From JAGQPD01 sp020426865 (GTDB taxonomy: Bacteria; Planctomycetota; Planctomycetia; Pirellulales; Pirellulaceae), in the NCBI GenBank assembly GCA_041399065.1, contig JAWKTN010000004.1:682001-746000 (forward strand): a stretch of DNA of 64,000 nucleotides, written 5' to 3'. A program made the translations under genes and the position numbers. How positions within the stretch are numbered: the stretch's first letter is position 1; each line of letters starts with the position of its first letter. The notes beneath the pieces are model-generated. The model ran no database searches, had not been told where the DNA came from, and saw nothing but the letters and a program-made list of their open reading frames with translations. Of this stretch, positions 46,408-55,353 are shown in pieces.

Positions 46408-47067
46408 ATGTCGCACGACGATAACAAGCTGTTGTCACAAGAGGATCCAGTTGCGCGATTGACGCGGTGGCTGAAGTTGTCGACGCCGCTGCCAGTTAGC
46501 GCAACGGCGCAGCGTTTTGCGCCGGAGCTTAGCTTCGGACGACATTTCGTTCCGCCGCCGCCTGACGCGCGGCGCGCGGCCGTGATGCTTTTGTTCTACC
46601 AGCGGGACAATCAATGGCACCTGCCGCTGACACTGCGCCCCGAGTCGATGGGGAATCATGCCGGACAAGTATCGTTTCCCGGGGGGAGCATCGACGACGG
46701 TGAGTCCGCCGAACAAGCCGCAGTTCGTGAAGTGAATGAAGAGCTAGGCGTTACGGAGCAGGAACTGCAAGTATTGGGCAGCCTCAGCTCAATCTATCTC
46801 TATAATAGCAACTTTTCTATCGCTCCCATCGTAGCCGTCGCTCAGCGCGTTCCAACGTTCGTGCCATCCCCAGACGAAGTCGCGGCATTGATCGAATTTC
46901 CTCTGGCGGTTCTTGTCCAGCCGCAGCCGAGCGGTACGCTGACCATTCGGCGTCGCGATGTGGTTTTTACCGCGCCGTGCATCGACGTGGCTGCCTATCA
47001 AGTCTGGGGTGCGACTGCAATTATCTTGGGGCAACTGCGAGATCTACTCGTCGATGCGTCACCGTAA
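46408..47067 (+). CDS. Nudix CoA pyrophosphatase
   Basis: A 219-residue Nudix hydrolase of the CoA/acyl-CoA diphosphatase group. The Nudix box G-x5-E-x7-R-E-V-x-E-E-x-G-V is complete in GGSIDDGESAEQAAVREVNEELGV. It is preceded by HAGQVSFPGG, which is the UPF0035-type motif (L-x-x-H-x-G-Q-V-x-F-P-G-G) of CoA pyrophosphatases. Metal is bound by the Glu residues of the box. It is preceded by the 25-bp repeats and is convergent with the RND transporter gene (3-bp gap). Confidence 0.92.
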   Translation: MSHDDNKLLSQEDPVARLTRWLKLSTPLPVSATAQRFAPELSFGRHFVPPPPDARRAAVMLLFYQRDNQWHLPLTLRPESMGNHAGQVSFPGGSIDDGESAEQAAVREVNEELGVTEQELQVLGSLSSIYLYNSNFSIAPIVAVAQRVPTFVPSPDEVAALIEFPLAVLVQPQPSGTLTIRRRDVVFTAPCIDVAAYQVWGATAIILGQLRDLLVDASP

Positions 47068-47070
47068 CAA

Positions 47071-50000
47071 TCATCCCGATGCGATGATCTCGTCCCATTC
47101 CGAGGTCGTCGGCGACGACGGTACGCCTTGTCTTGCACCATTGACCGGTTCGGCCGTGTCGTCGTCGCTGCCGGTTAACTCGTGGCCTTGCATCTTCAAG
47201 TAAATGTGGCGCCCAACCAGCGACCAGTAAATGGAATAGGTGACAGGCACGATATAAAGCACCAAAATGGTGGCAAAAATCTCGCCAAACGCGATGCTCA
47301 CGGCCATCGGGATGATGACCTGAGCTTGCAGTGACGTTTCGAGTAGCAGTGGCGTGAGCCCACCGACCGTGGTGACCGTTGTCAACATTACTGGGCGAAA
47401 TCGCCGAGTCCCAGCGGCGGTCAGCGCCTTTTCGACCGGCACCCCCGCGCGAATCCCCGAATTGATGAAGTCAATCAACACAATGGAGTCGTTGACGACA
47501 ATCCCGGTGAGTGCGACCAGTCCGAACAGTGAGAACATCGATACCGGAATGCCCATGATGACATGCCCCCACACCGCCCCGATGATTCCAAACGGGATGA
47601 TGAGCATGACCAGGAAGGGTTGAAAGTACGATTTGAACTCCAAAGCCAAAAGTCCAAACATGATTAACAACGCGACGACAAAGCCGTTACGCAAACTTTC
47701 GATCGATTCCCGGCGTTGTTCCTGCTCGCCTTCCCACCGAATGGAAATCCCTTCGAAATCGGATGTCAACTGTGGAAAGAAGTCTTTCTTAAGGTCTTCG
47801 ATGATATTTTGAGCGTTCGCCCGATTGGCATCGACATCGGCGGTCACCGTGATCGATCGCATCTGGTTGATGCGGTTGATTTCCGAATAGCCGCGTACGA
47901 CGTCGATCTCGGCCAGTTCCGTGATCGGGCGTTCGATACCGTCATCGAGACGGACACGGATTTCATCGAAATTGGCCATCTGCCGGCGTTCCTCGCGCGG
48001 ATAGCGTACCATCAGTTTCACTTCATGACGCCCGCGTTGGAGTCGCATTACCTCTTCGCCGTAATAGGCGGCGCGGACCGTTTCCGCCAAATCCGCCGTC
48101 TTGACGCCCAAGGCCATCGCTTCCGGCTTAATGCGGAATCGATACTCCCATTTTCCGGGAATGGAATCGTCGCCGATGTCAAATACCCCGTCGTATTCCG
48201 CCAATCTTTGCTTCGCTCGCTCAACGGCTTCGTCCAGCTGATCCAGACGATCGGTACGCCCCAGGATCTTGAATTCAATCGCTACTCCCCCCGGCCCCAT
48301 CGCCATCGTCTTGAATGTCAATCGTTCCGTTCCGGGGATCTCCTTGACTTCATCCCGCCAGGCCTTGATGAACTGCTCGCTGCTCACCACACGCTCTTCG
48401 GTTGGCACTAATTCCACTTGGACGCTCGCCAGATGGCTTCCGCTACCTGTGTTCTGGATACCGCCGGGCCCATTGCCGTCCGTCATCTGTGATCCGACGA
48501 TACGATAGGAAAGCGTGGCAATTGGTGAACCTTGCTGCTGCTCGAAGTGCCTCGCAACTTGCCAAAATGCACTTTCGATGTGCCGTGCCCATTTGTCGGT
48601 GACCGATTCAGGAGTACCGTCGGGGAACGTGACCGAAGCAACGAGCGTATTACCATCCAGTTCCGGGAAGAAGATGCGGGGAGCGATACCGGAGTTGACC
48701 ATTCCGGCGGTAATGATCAGAACGGCGATGCAGCCGGAGACGACGACCGAACGGTAGCGCAAGGCAATTCGTAGCGTCGGTTCGTAGATGGTGTGGATGT
48801 ACCACATCAGTGCCGATGTACAGACGCGATTCAGCCAATGGGCAAGCGGGACAACGCCGCGGAAAATGTAAAACACAACGCCAAAAAACCGAAATAGAAG
48901 ACTGTCCTCGTGGCTCAAGTGGCACGGCAGGATCGTCACGCTTTCAAATAACGAGACCAGCAGCATGGCAATGATCGCGGCTGGCATCACGGCCATGAAT
49001 TTGCCCATCACGCCAGTTACGAACAGCAATGGCGAGAACGCTACGATGGTCGTCGCCACGCTCACGGAAACCGACGGCATCACCTCCACCGTACCATCCA
49101 GAGCGGCTTGCGACCAGGACTTGCCCACCGCATGATGTGCGTAGATGTTCTCTCCTACGACGATGGCATCATCAACGACGATGCCTAAAGCCATGACGAA
49201 GGCGAACATGGAGATCATGTTCAAGCTTTGGTCGGTGGCGAACAAGTACGAAGTCGACGCGAAGACGGCAAAGGGAATTCCGAGGGCCACCCAAAACGCC
49301 AAACGCAGATCGAGGAACATCACGAGTAACAGGAACACGACCAGCAACCCCTGCCAACCGTTCCGAACGAGTAAGTCGAGCCGACTACGCACCTCTACGG
49401 ATTCGTCGCCCCAAGTGACAAGCTCGTAGCCATAGGGCAGTTTCTTGTCGTGAACATATTCCTTCACAGCGTCGACCATACCTAGTAAGTCCTCCGACTT
49501 CGATCGCTCGACACTCAACGCCAACCCCGGCTTGCCGTTGATGCGACTGATTGCCGCTTCATCGGCAAATTCGTCACGTACCGTCCCCAAATCGGCGACG
49601 GTCAATACCGCGCCATCGGCTTGAGTCACGAGCGGAAGCTTGGCGATGTCCTCGCCACGAGTCCGACGGTTGTTGCCGCGCAATAGGACTTCTTGTGACT
49701 CGCTACGGATCGAACCAGCTGGCAATTCGCGATTCTCGCGTCGCAAAATATCAGCCACGCGCTTGAGTGTCAGTCCGTGGGCACGCAGTGTCTCTTCCGA
49801 AATCTCGACGTCAATCTGGTAGTCGCGTGCTCCAACGTATTCCACTTGCGACACCATCGGCAATGACAGCAAATCCTCGCGGACGATTTCGCACACTTCT
49901 CGCAATCGAAGCTCACTGTTGGTTCCCCCAGTGTCGCTCGGCGCCACGACTCCCACACGAATCGCCGGATATCGCAACGTAATTCGGCGGATGACCGGAT

Positions 50001-50376
50001 CTTCGGCCTCCAGCGGCATGCTCGGAATCCGATCGACCTCACTGCGTACGTCATCCAAAACCCTGTCGGCGTTGTCCACGTACGAATGCAACTCAATGAC
50101 GACGTTACACGACCCCTCACTCGCAATCGAGGTTACTTTCTTCACACCGTCAATTGTGCGTACGGCCTCTTCGATCTTCTGGCAGAGACCCTCTTCCACT
50201 TCCTGCGGTGCAGCACCTGGATACGGCACCGTGACCAATACAATGTCCAGATCGAACTCTGGAAATGTCTCACGGTGCATCTGAGACGCGCTGTACATCC
50301 CGACAAATAGTACAGCGACGACAAGCAAGTTCAACGCCGCGCTATTGGAAAGCGCCCAGCGAACAATCGATCTCAT
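47071..50376 (-). CDS. RND efflux transporter, inner-membrane subunit (AcrB-like)
   Basis: A 1101-residue RND pump with 12 helices in two repeats and two large periplasmic domains. Hallmarks are FAFVMALGIVVDDAIVVGENIYAH (TM4 with the D-D proton relay), ALAFDVIVL-type segments, PATISMLLVSLFESVTILP, and the second-half GLVALTGIVVNDSIVLIDFINSGI and FRPVMLTTVTTVGGLTPLL. The N-terminus (SNSAALNLLVVAVLFVGMYS) has the usual first helix. It starts inside the adaptor stop (ATGA overlap at 50373-50376). With the adaptor and an outer-membrane factor from elsewhere it would export small molecules, probably drugs or lipids. Confidence 0.96.
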   Translation of the reverse strand: MRSIVRWALSNSAALNLLVVAVLFVGMYSASQMHRETFPEFDLDIVLVTVPYPGAAPQEVEEGLCQKIEEAVRTIDGVKKVTSIASEGSCNVVIELHSYVDNADRVLDDVRSEVDRIPSMPLEAEDPVIRRITLRYPAIRVGVVAPSDTGGTNSELRLREVCEIVREDLLSLPMVSQVEYVGARDYQIDVEISEETLRAHGLTLKRVADILRRENRELPAGSIRSESQEVLLRGNNRRTRGEDIAKLPLVTQADGAVLTVADLGTVRDEFADEAAISRINGKPGLALSVERSKSEDLLGMVDAVKEYVHDKKLPYGYELVTWGDESVEVRSRLDLLVRNGWQGLLVVFLLLVMFLDLRLAFWVALGIPFAVFASTSYLFATDQSLNMISMFAFVMALGIVVDDAIVVGENIYAHHAVGKSWSQAALDGTVEVMPSVSVSVATTIVAFSPLLFVTGVMGKFMAVMPAAIIAMLLVSLFESVTILPCHLSHEDSLLFRFFGVVFYIFRGVVPLAHWLNRVCTSALMWYIHTIYEPTLRIALRYRSVVVSGCIAVLIITAGMVNSGIAPRIFFPELDGNTLVASVTFPDGTPESVTDKWARHIESAFWQVARHFEQQQGSPIATLSYRIVGSQMTDGNGPGGIQNTGSGSHLASVQVELVPTEERVVSSEQFIKAWRDEVKEIPGTERLTFKTMAMGPGGVAIEFKILGRTDRLDQLDEAVERAKQRLAEYDGVFDIGDDSIPGKWEYRFRIKPEAMALGVKTADLAETVRAAYYGEEVMRLQRGRHEVKLMVRYPREERRQMANFDEIRVRLDDGIERPITELAEIDVVRGYSEINRINQMRSITVTADVDANRANAQNIIEDLKKDFFPQLTSDFEGISIRWEGEQEQRRESIESLRNGFVVALLIMFGLLALEFKSYFQPFLVMLIIPFGIIGAVWGHVIMGIPVSMFSLFGLVALTGIVVNDSIVLIDFINSGIRAGVPVEKALTAAGTRRFRPVMLTTVTTVGGLTPLLLETSLQAQVIIPMAVSIAFGEIFATILVLYIVPVTYSIYWSLVGRHIYLKMQGHELTGSDDDTAEPVNGARQGVPSSPTTSEWDEIIASG

Positions 50377-51812
50377 GGCGATTGGACCCTTACCGTCATG
50401 TCCTCCACCGGAGCTGACAACGGAGAACTGACGACTTGGTCTCCCGCCGCTGGACTGCCGCTGTCCTCGTAAATCAATACGTGATCACGATCGTCACGCA
50501 TGTCAGCAACCCGCACGTGACACTTGTGGAGTCGGCCTTCACGTACTACCCACACGGTATTACCGGGTTGTAACGCCTCGTTGGGAAGTCGCAGTAATGG
50601 TACGTCCGGTTGAGCATGTATCCGAACCTGAACGAACATGCCCGACATTAATGTTGGCGGAGCGACGGTCGCCGCATTCGCCATCACGACGCCCGCAACG
50701 ACCGTTTCTACCTGCAACGGACTGTCGACGTGCACGCGACAAGGGACCATGCGAGTCTGCTGGTCCAACCCCGCCCCATCGTATCGGTCGAGCCTTCCGT
50801 CCCAGAGATATTCGCGCGGTCCTAACCGGTAACTTACCTTCACCGGGGTCGTCGGAAATGCATACGCATCCGCCGTGCGGTCGGTCGCCGGTAATGCCGG
50901 CGCGCCAGGCGACGCCGCCACTTCGCCACTCGATGACTGCCATAGCCAATGCATTTGCTGCATGTACAAACTGCATGTTACATCCAATGCGCTCGAATCC
51001 TGCAACGTCGCAATCGTACTCCCCTTCTGCACGTAGTCGTCTTGCTCGACCACCTCGCTGGTAATCACGCCATCCATCGACGCCGTGATCTCCGTTCGCT
51101 GCAAATCGAGCTCGGCCTTTTCCAACTGAGCCGATACCAGTTGCTTGGCACCCTCCAAACGCCGCCGGCGCGCTTCTAGTAGCAATAGCTGATTCTGCTG
51201 CGTCTGTAGCCCGTTTCTCGCCGTCAACTCCGCGCGCCGCGCTGCGTCAATCTCCGATCGGGAAAATACCCCCGGATCCCGCGCTGTCTCGTAACGCTTC
51301 AGCTCCCGCTGCTGAATCCGCAAGTCCTCCTCCGCCAATTCGATCTGCTTGCGTCCATTCGTTAACTCAACCTCCAACTCTCGCAGCGTCCCTTCCGCTT
51401 GTTCCAACTCCTCCGATAATCGCCGAATCTCTAACTCATAGTCCCGGGCGTCAATCCGTAACAATACCACGCCACGCTGCACCACACTCCCGACTCGACA
51501 CCGGTCCGATTTGTACACCACGCGCCCACCCACCTCCGCCGGGATCGATACACTACGGTACGGAACGACAACTCCATCAACCTCAAACTCAATCCCACCC
51601 ATGTGCCGCTCAGCCTCGGCCACCGCCACCGCCGGAGAACCGTCGCCACGCGGCGGTGCCGGTCGCGCCTCTGCACTTCCCATCCAACGAAACGCCAGGA
51701 CTGCGCTCACCAAGATCGCAAGCGACAATATCCCGCGCACCACTACCTCCACAATCTTCACCGACCATCGGGCCCCCACAACCGGCCCCTCAACCTGTCT
51801 TGCGCTCACCAT
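50373..51812 (-). CDS. RND efflux periplasmic adaptor (membrane fusion protein)
   Basis: A 479-residue membrane-fusion protein. One N-terminal transmembrane helix (VVRGILSLAILVSAVLAF) is followed by the first barrel half (VEVDGVV-VPYRSVSIPAEVGGRVVYKSDRCRVGSVVQRGVVLLRIDARDYELEIRRL). A long coiled coil of about 140 residues comes next (EELEQAEGTLRELEVEL to LEKAELDLQRTEI) and then the second lipoyl half (SMDGVITSEVVEQDDYVQKGSTIATLQD). Beta-barrel and membrane-proximal domains end the protein (VRIHAQPDVPLLRLPNEALQPGNTVWVV). It connects the RND pump to an outer-membrane channel. It is the first gene of the efflux operon, divergent from the TetR gene. Confidence 0.94.
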   Translation of the reverse strand: MVSARQVEGPVVGARWSVKIVEVVVRGILSLAILVSAVLAFRWMGSAEARPAPPRGDGSPAVAVAEAERHMGGIEFEVDGVVVPYRSVSIPAEVGGRVVYKSDRCRVGSVVQRGVVLLRIDARDYELEIRRLSEELEQAEGTLRELEVELTNGRKQIELAEEDLRIQQRELKRYETARDPGVFSRSEIDAARRAELTARNGLQTQQNQLLLLEARRRRLEGAKQLVSAQLEKAELDLQRTEITASMDGVITSEVVEQDDYVQKGSTIATLQDSSALDVTCSLYMQQMHWLWQSSSGEVAASPGAPALPATDRTADAYAFPTTPVKVSYRLGPREYLWDGRLDRYDGAGLDQQTRMVPCRVHVDSPLQVETVVAGVVMANAATVAPPTLMSGMFVQVRIHAQPDVPLLRLPNEALQPGNTVWVVREGRLHKCHVRVADMRDDRDHVLIYEDSGSPAAGDQVVSSPLSAPVEDMTVRVQSP

Positions 51813-51896
51813 GTTTCCGCTCTTCCCACTATTGCCGATCCCTTTACTAACTGTTCGTCCGTGCGCATTTGACCCCCAGCCGCCGGTCCCGTACGA

Positions 51897-51914
51897 TTTA
51901 AACAGTTGTTTTAA
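51897..51914. promoter_or_regulatory. Candidate operator for the TetR-type regulator
   Basis: An 18-bp near-palindrome TTTAAACA-GT-TGTTTTAA (7 of 8 arm bases pair). It lies in the 143-bp divergent space, 42 bp upstream of tetR and 84 bp upstream of the adaptor gene. A -10-like TATAGT (51918-51923) follows directly, so binding would block the tetR promoter. Confidence 0.55.
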
Positions 51915-51955
51915 ACCTATAGTATCGGCCGGCTAGAGTTCGTCAACGCGAAAAG

Positions 51956-52603
51956 ATGAAAGATTCCGATATTGCGACTCGCGACAGGCTGTTGGCCGCC
52001 GCGATCCGAGAGTTTGCCGACAAGGGGTTCGAAGGAGCGACGGTTCGCGACATTTGTGAACGAGCGAATGTCAACGTCAATGGGGTCAAATATTATTTCG
52101 AAGATAAAAATGGTTTGTACATTGCTGCCGTCGCCGAAGCTCATCGGGTCAGCACGCGAATGGACCTCCATGCCCTTCCGGACCCGGCGCTGCCCGCGGA
52201 GCAGCGACTTCGGCAATTCGTCAGTGGCATGGTCGCCATGATGATGGGAGCTCGGGAAGAAGGGGACCCGCATCATACCCTGATGTTGCGAGAGATGGCC
52301 AACCCCACAGAAGCAACGGAGGAGTTGGTGCGCGGGACCATTGAGCCAAGATTTCGCGTGTTGGACTCGCTGTTGTCGGAGCTATTGCCGCCAGGCACAT
52401 CGCCGTTGCAGCGGCAGTTATTTGGTTTCAGTATTGTTGGCCAATGTATGCATTACAAAGTTGCCTGGCCGATCGTGCGGTTGTTGCTGGCAGCGGGCGA
52501 TTGCCAACAATTGACACAAGAACTCGTCGCCTGCCACATCGCCGACGTAATCCTGTCTGCGATTGCACATCGATGCGCGGCATCTTCCTCGCGCGAAAAG
52601 TAG
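51956..52603 (+). CDS. TetR/CerR-family transcriptional regulator
   Basis: A 215-residue TetR-type regulator. The N-terminal helix-turn-helix domain reads TRDRLLAAAIREFADKGFEGATVRDICERANVNVNGVKYYFEDKNGLYIAAVAEA. The C-terminal ligand domain (about 80-200: MVAMMMGAREEGDPHHTLMLREMANPTEATEELV, FGFSIVGQCMHYKVAWPIVRLL) resembles the CerR / DUF1956 group that often controls RND pumps and ABC exporters. It is divergent from the efflux operon and likely represses it and itself through the 51897 palindrome. Confidence 0.93.
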   Translation: MKDSDIATRDRLLAAAIREFADKGFEGATVRDICERANVNVNGVKYYFEDKNGLYIAAVAEAHRVSTRMDLHALPDPALPAEQRLRQFVSGMVAMMMGAREEGDPHHTLMLREMANPTEATEELVRGTIEPRFRVLDSLLSELLPPGTSPLQRQLFGFSIVGQCMHYKVAWPIVRLLLAAGDCQQLTQELVACHIADVILSAIAHRCAASSSREK

Positions 52604-52817
52604 TCCCTCCATGGTTGTGGACTACGGAGAACTCGGAATCTGGTTGCGGTCGCACGATGTTCAATGCATCGACTAGCTAGCAGCGTAGTAATCGGTGGAA
52701 TGCGACATAATTGATCAAGCCGCAGACTTTGCCTAACCGATACCACCGACCAACGCGCAATTTTATTGCGACGAAGGTCTGAAGATACGTTCGCACGAAT
52801 ACCAAGCGGTAACACGG

Positions 52818-54143
52818 ATGGTACCTTATAGCGGCAGGCTATCAACGAAAGCGCAGTTGATCTTCCGCTTGGAGCCCGTCATGTTGCTCATGCTGTCATT
52901 GCAGCTGTTGATATCAACACCGTCATGCGGCGAAGACAGAACGAATCCAGTTGCGCAGCTTGCGTCGCATGACGTTGGCAACAAGCAAGTTGTGATGGGG
53001 ATGCTTCAGGATGCGAGGGAATGGGCCAGCCGAGGGTATTTCGTGGCTGCGCGGCAACTGGCCCATCGGGCGGCGACGTTACCCGTGACATGGCGTGTCG
53101 ACGAGTATTCTCCCAACCGCTGTTTGGAAGACATTCGGCGGATGGAGTTGGGGGTCTACCCGATCCATTCGGCTTCGGCGGCGGACGTGGCTCCGCGCGC
53201 CGACCACCACGGAAGCAACGTCGAGGCTGGCCAGCGGTTCGACTCCGACGCCGGACATCTAAGGCACACTGACGGGCAATTTGATAGGCAAGCCGACAGC
53301 GCCAACTACGAAGAGACGACAACAATCGAAGCGGCTGTTCCAGCGCCAGGGGACGCCGCGTCAACGCAACTGAGAGGATCTGGCCCGATTTCGAGTGCTA
53401 GCCCGTCGCTCCTTCCTTCAACATCGCTGCAAGAGTTCACCTCGTTCGAGTCCTTGGAGAGCTGGCGTGAGGATGGAGTGCCTGCAGCTCGCGTGGGGGA
53501 CGAGCCCCAGATTCCAAGGACAAGTCCGACGGCGTTTCCACCAATAGCGGCGGTGGCGCGAAGTCCGAAGGATTCGTTGGGCAGTGCAGGTGTCGATCCA
53601 GCGGAGCTGGTAACTCCGCCAACGGTGGGAGCGATCGCGATCCCGGAACGCGGGGAGTTGCTCGGTTCGATGTTCGTTTTGGCATTGGGCGCGATGTTGC
53701 TGCCTTTGGCGACGGTCTTGAGTGGACTGCTACTGCTGCGATGGCTCCGTCCGGTGTTGCCGACGATTCGCATTGAGTTCATCTCCGACAATCGATCGGG
53801 GCGATCGGCGGCGTCCAAAGCGTCGGCCGCGACGTACGTTAGCGAGGTGCAGACGGGTAACGAAGTGCAGACGGGCAACGGACCTGTTGTCGCAACCGGA
53901 CCGGCTGTCGCTACCGTGCCGGCTGACGTTGGCGAGCGAATCGAGACCATGCCCCAGGCCCTTGATTCGCGACAGAAGCCGATGTTGAAACCAACTTTGA
54001 TTCGCGAGTCCGACCGGAACCACGACAGGGACGACACGGAGTTGAGCACCGAGACATCGGTAGCTCGTCAGTCAGAGATGTATCGCACGATTGTCGCCAA
54101 CAATTTGGCACTGCTTCACGACCGAGTGGCGGGCGTTCCGTGA
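52818..54143 (+). CDS. Single-pass membrane protein, first gene of the MamK-like operon
   Basis: A 441-residue protein that I could not assign to a known family. A hydrophobic N-terminus (VMLLMLSLQLLIS, about 21-33) is probably a signal peptide; an internal ATG at codon 22 would give a cleaner one. Residues about 45-115 are helical (DAREWASRGYFVAARQLAHRAATLP, YSPNRCLEDIRRM). A Ser/Pro/Ala-rich linker (120-275) leads to a strong helix (about 281-308). The C-terminal tail of about 130 residues is cytoplasmic in this topology and contains EVQTGNEVQTGN and VATGPAVATVPA repeats. It would be a type-I anchor whose tail could contact the cytoplasmic actin-like protein; this is inference from topology and order. 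Confidence 0.75.
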   Translation: MVPYSGRLSTKAQLIFRLEPVMLLMLSLQLLISTPSCGEDRTNPVAQLASHDVGNKQVVMGMLQDAREWASRGYFVAARQLAHRAATLPVTWRVDEYSPNRCLEDIRRMELGVYPIHSASAADVAPRADHHGSNVEAGQRFDSDAGHLRHTDGQFDRQADSANYEETTTIEAAVPAPGDAASTQLRGSGPISSASPSLLPSTSLQEFTSFESLESWREDGVPAARVGDEPQIPRTSPTAFPPIAAVARSPKDSLGSAGVDPAELVTPPTVGAIAIPERGELLGSMFVLALGAMLLPLATVLSGLLLLRWLRPVLPTIRIEFISDNRSGRSAASKASAATYVSEVQTGNEVQTGNGPVVATGPAVATVPADVGERIETMPQALDSRQKPMLKPTLIRESDRNHDRDDTELSTETSVARQSEMYRTIVANNLALLHDRVAGVP

Positions 54144-54194
54144 TTCGCGAATGCCTTGCGGATGCTTTCACGAACCAACATAAGGGTATCGACG

Positions 54195-55280
54195 ATGTCA
54201 GAACAGACAACGTATATCGGCATGGACCTGGGGACCTTAAAAACGTCGGTCGTCAGTTCGTGCGGGCGTCGCCACGTTATGGACAGTGCGGTCGGGCGTC
54301 CGAAAGACGTCATCGCGCAGGCGATGTTGCGAGCTGACGTGGTCTGGGGCGACAAGATCCGCGAGCACCGTCGAGCCCTCGAGGTGATTCGGCCGTTTGC
54401 CAAAGCGACACTCAAATTCGTTGCTGCGGATACCGCGGGTTTGGATGACAGATCCTTGGAAAACTGTCAGTGGGCGGCTGAGCAACTTGTTCGCCACGCA
54501 ATAGAAAGCACGAACCCTCCGCAGGACAGCCTGGTTTGGGGAGTCGTCGGGATACCCTCACGTGCAGGTCAGATCAGCAAGCAGTTCATTATGGACGTTG
54601 TTGGCAGGCACCTTGACAAGGTCCTTGTGATCCACGAACCCTTCGCGGTTGCCTACGGGATGGGGGCACTCGACCAGACGCTAGTGATCGACATCGGCGC
54701 GGGGACGATTGATATTTGCCCCATGTATGGGACTTACACGGCGGAAGAAGATCAGCAGACGATATTGATGGGAGGGGACTACATTGACGACCAGATCATC
54801 GCGGCGACGCGTGAGCGGTTTCCGTCCGTCGAAATGTCCGACTTCCAGGCACGCCGCATCAAGGAACGTTACGGCTCGTTGTTGGAATCACGGATCCCGG
54901 CCCATGTAGAACTGATCGTCGATGGCGGGCCACAGCAGATTGACCTAACGGATATCGTTGCCAACGCGTGTGGCAGCATTGTATCGCCGATCGTCGAAGG
55001 AATTATGGAGGTGACGAATCGGTTTGAGGCTCAACTGCGACGACGCCTACTGGAAAATATCGTGCTGGCAGGTGGCGGCAGCCAGCTTGTCGGCCTGGAG
55101 CAGGCGATTGAACAGGGAGTGTCCGAGCGAAGCTCGGGCGAACGGAATGCGTGCAGTGTGACCCGCGTGGCTGATTGCGTATTTGCCGGCGCGGCCGGTG
55201 CCTTGAAATTGGCGATGGATATGCCTCGCGAACAATGGGACAGGATCCCGTGGGGCAAATCGCAACGCCAGGCGGCATAA
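54195..55280 (+). CDS. MamK-like actin-family ATPase
   Basis: About 361 residues of the actin/MreB/Hsp70 superfamily, closest in my reading to MamK of magnetotactic bacteria. Phosphate 1 is YIGMDLGTLKTSVV (about 7-20). MamK-like marks follow: AVGRPKDVI, VVWGDKI, the A-E-Q-L-V-R-H helix, VVGIPSRAG and VIHEPFAVAYGM. Phosphate 2 is LVIDIGAGTIDI (about 163-174), then E-E-D-Q-x-x-I-L-M-G-G-D-Y-I-D. The adenosine motif is NIVLAGGGSQLVGLE (about 288-302), and the C-terminus GAAGALKLAMDMP plus E-Q-W matches MamK's end. The start at 54195 has AAGGG eight bases before. Such proteins polymerise into cytoplasmic filaments. No other magnetosome gene is nearby. Confidence 0.88.
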   Translation: MSEQTTYIGMDLGTLKTSVVSSCGRRHVMDSAVGRPKDVIAQAMLRADVVWGDKIREHRRALEVIRPFAKATLKFVAADTAGLDDRSLENCQWAAEQLVRHAIESTNPPQDSLVWGVVGIPSRAGQISKQFIMDVVGRHLDKVLVIHEPFAVAYGMGALDQTLVIDIGAGTIDICPMYGTYTAEEDQQTILMGGDYIDDQIIAATRERFPSVEMSDFQARRIKERYGSLLESRIPAHVELIVDGGPQQIDLTDIVANACGSIVSPIVEGIMEVTNRFEAQLRRRLLENIVLAGGGSQLVGLEQAIEQGVSERSSGERNACSVTRVADCVFAGAAGALKLAMDMPREQWDRIPWGKSQRQAA

Positions 55281-55353
55281 AGAGAACGTCGCTGAGCTTC
55301 ATTATCGTAAACCCAATCAAAGCGAATCCAAGAACCTGCGCGGTACCGTTCGA

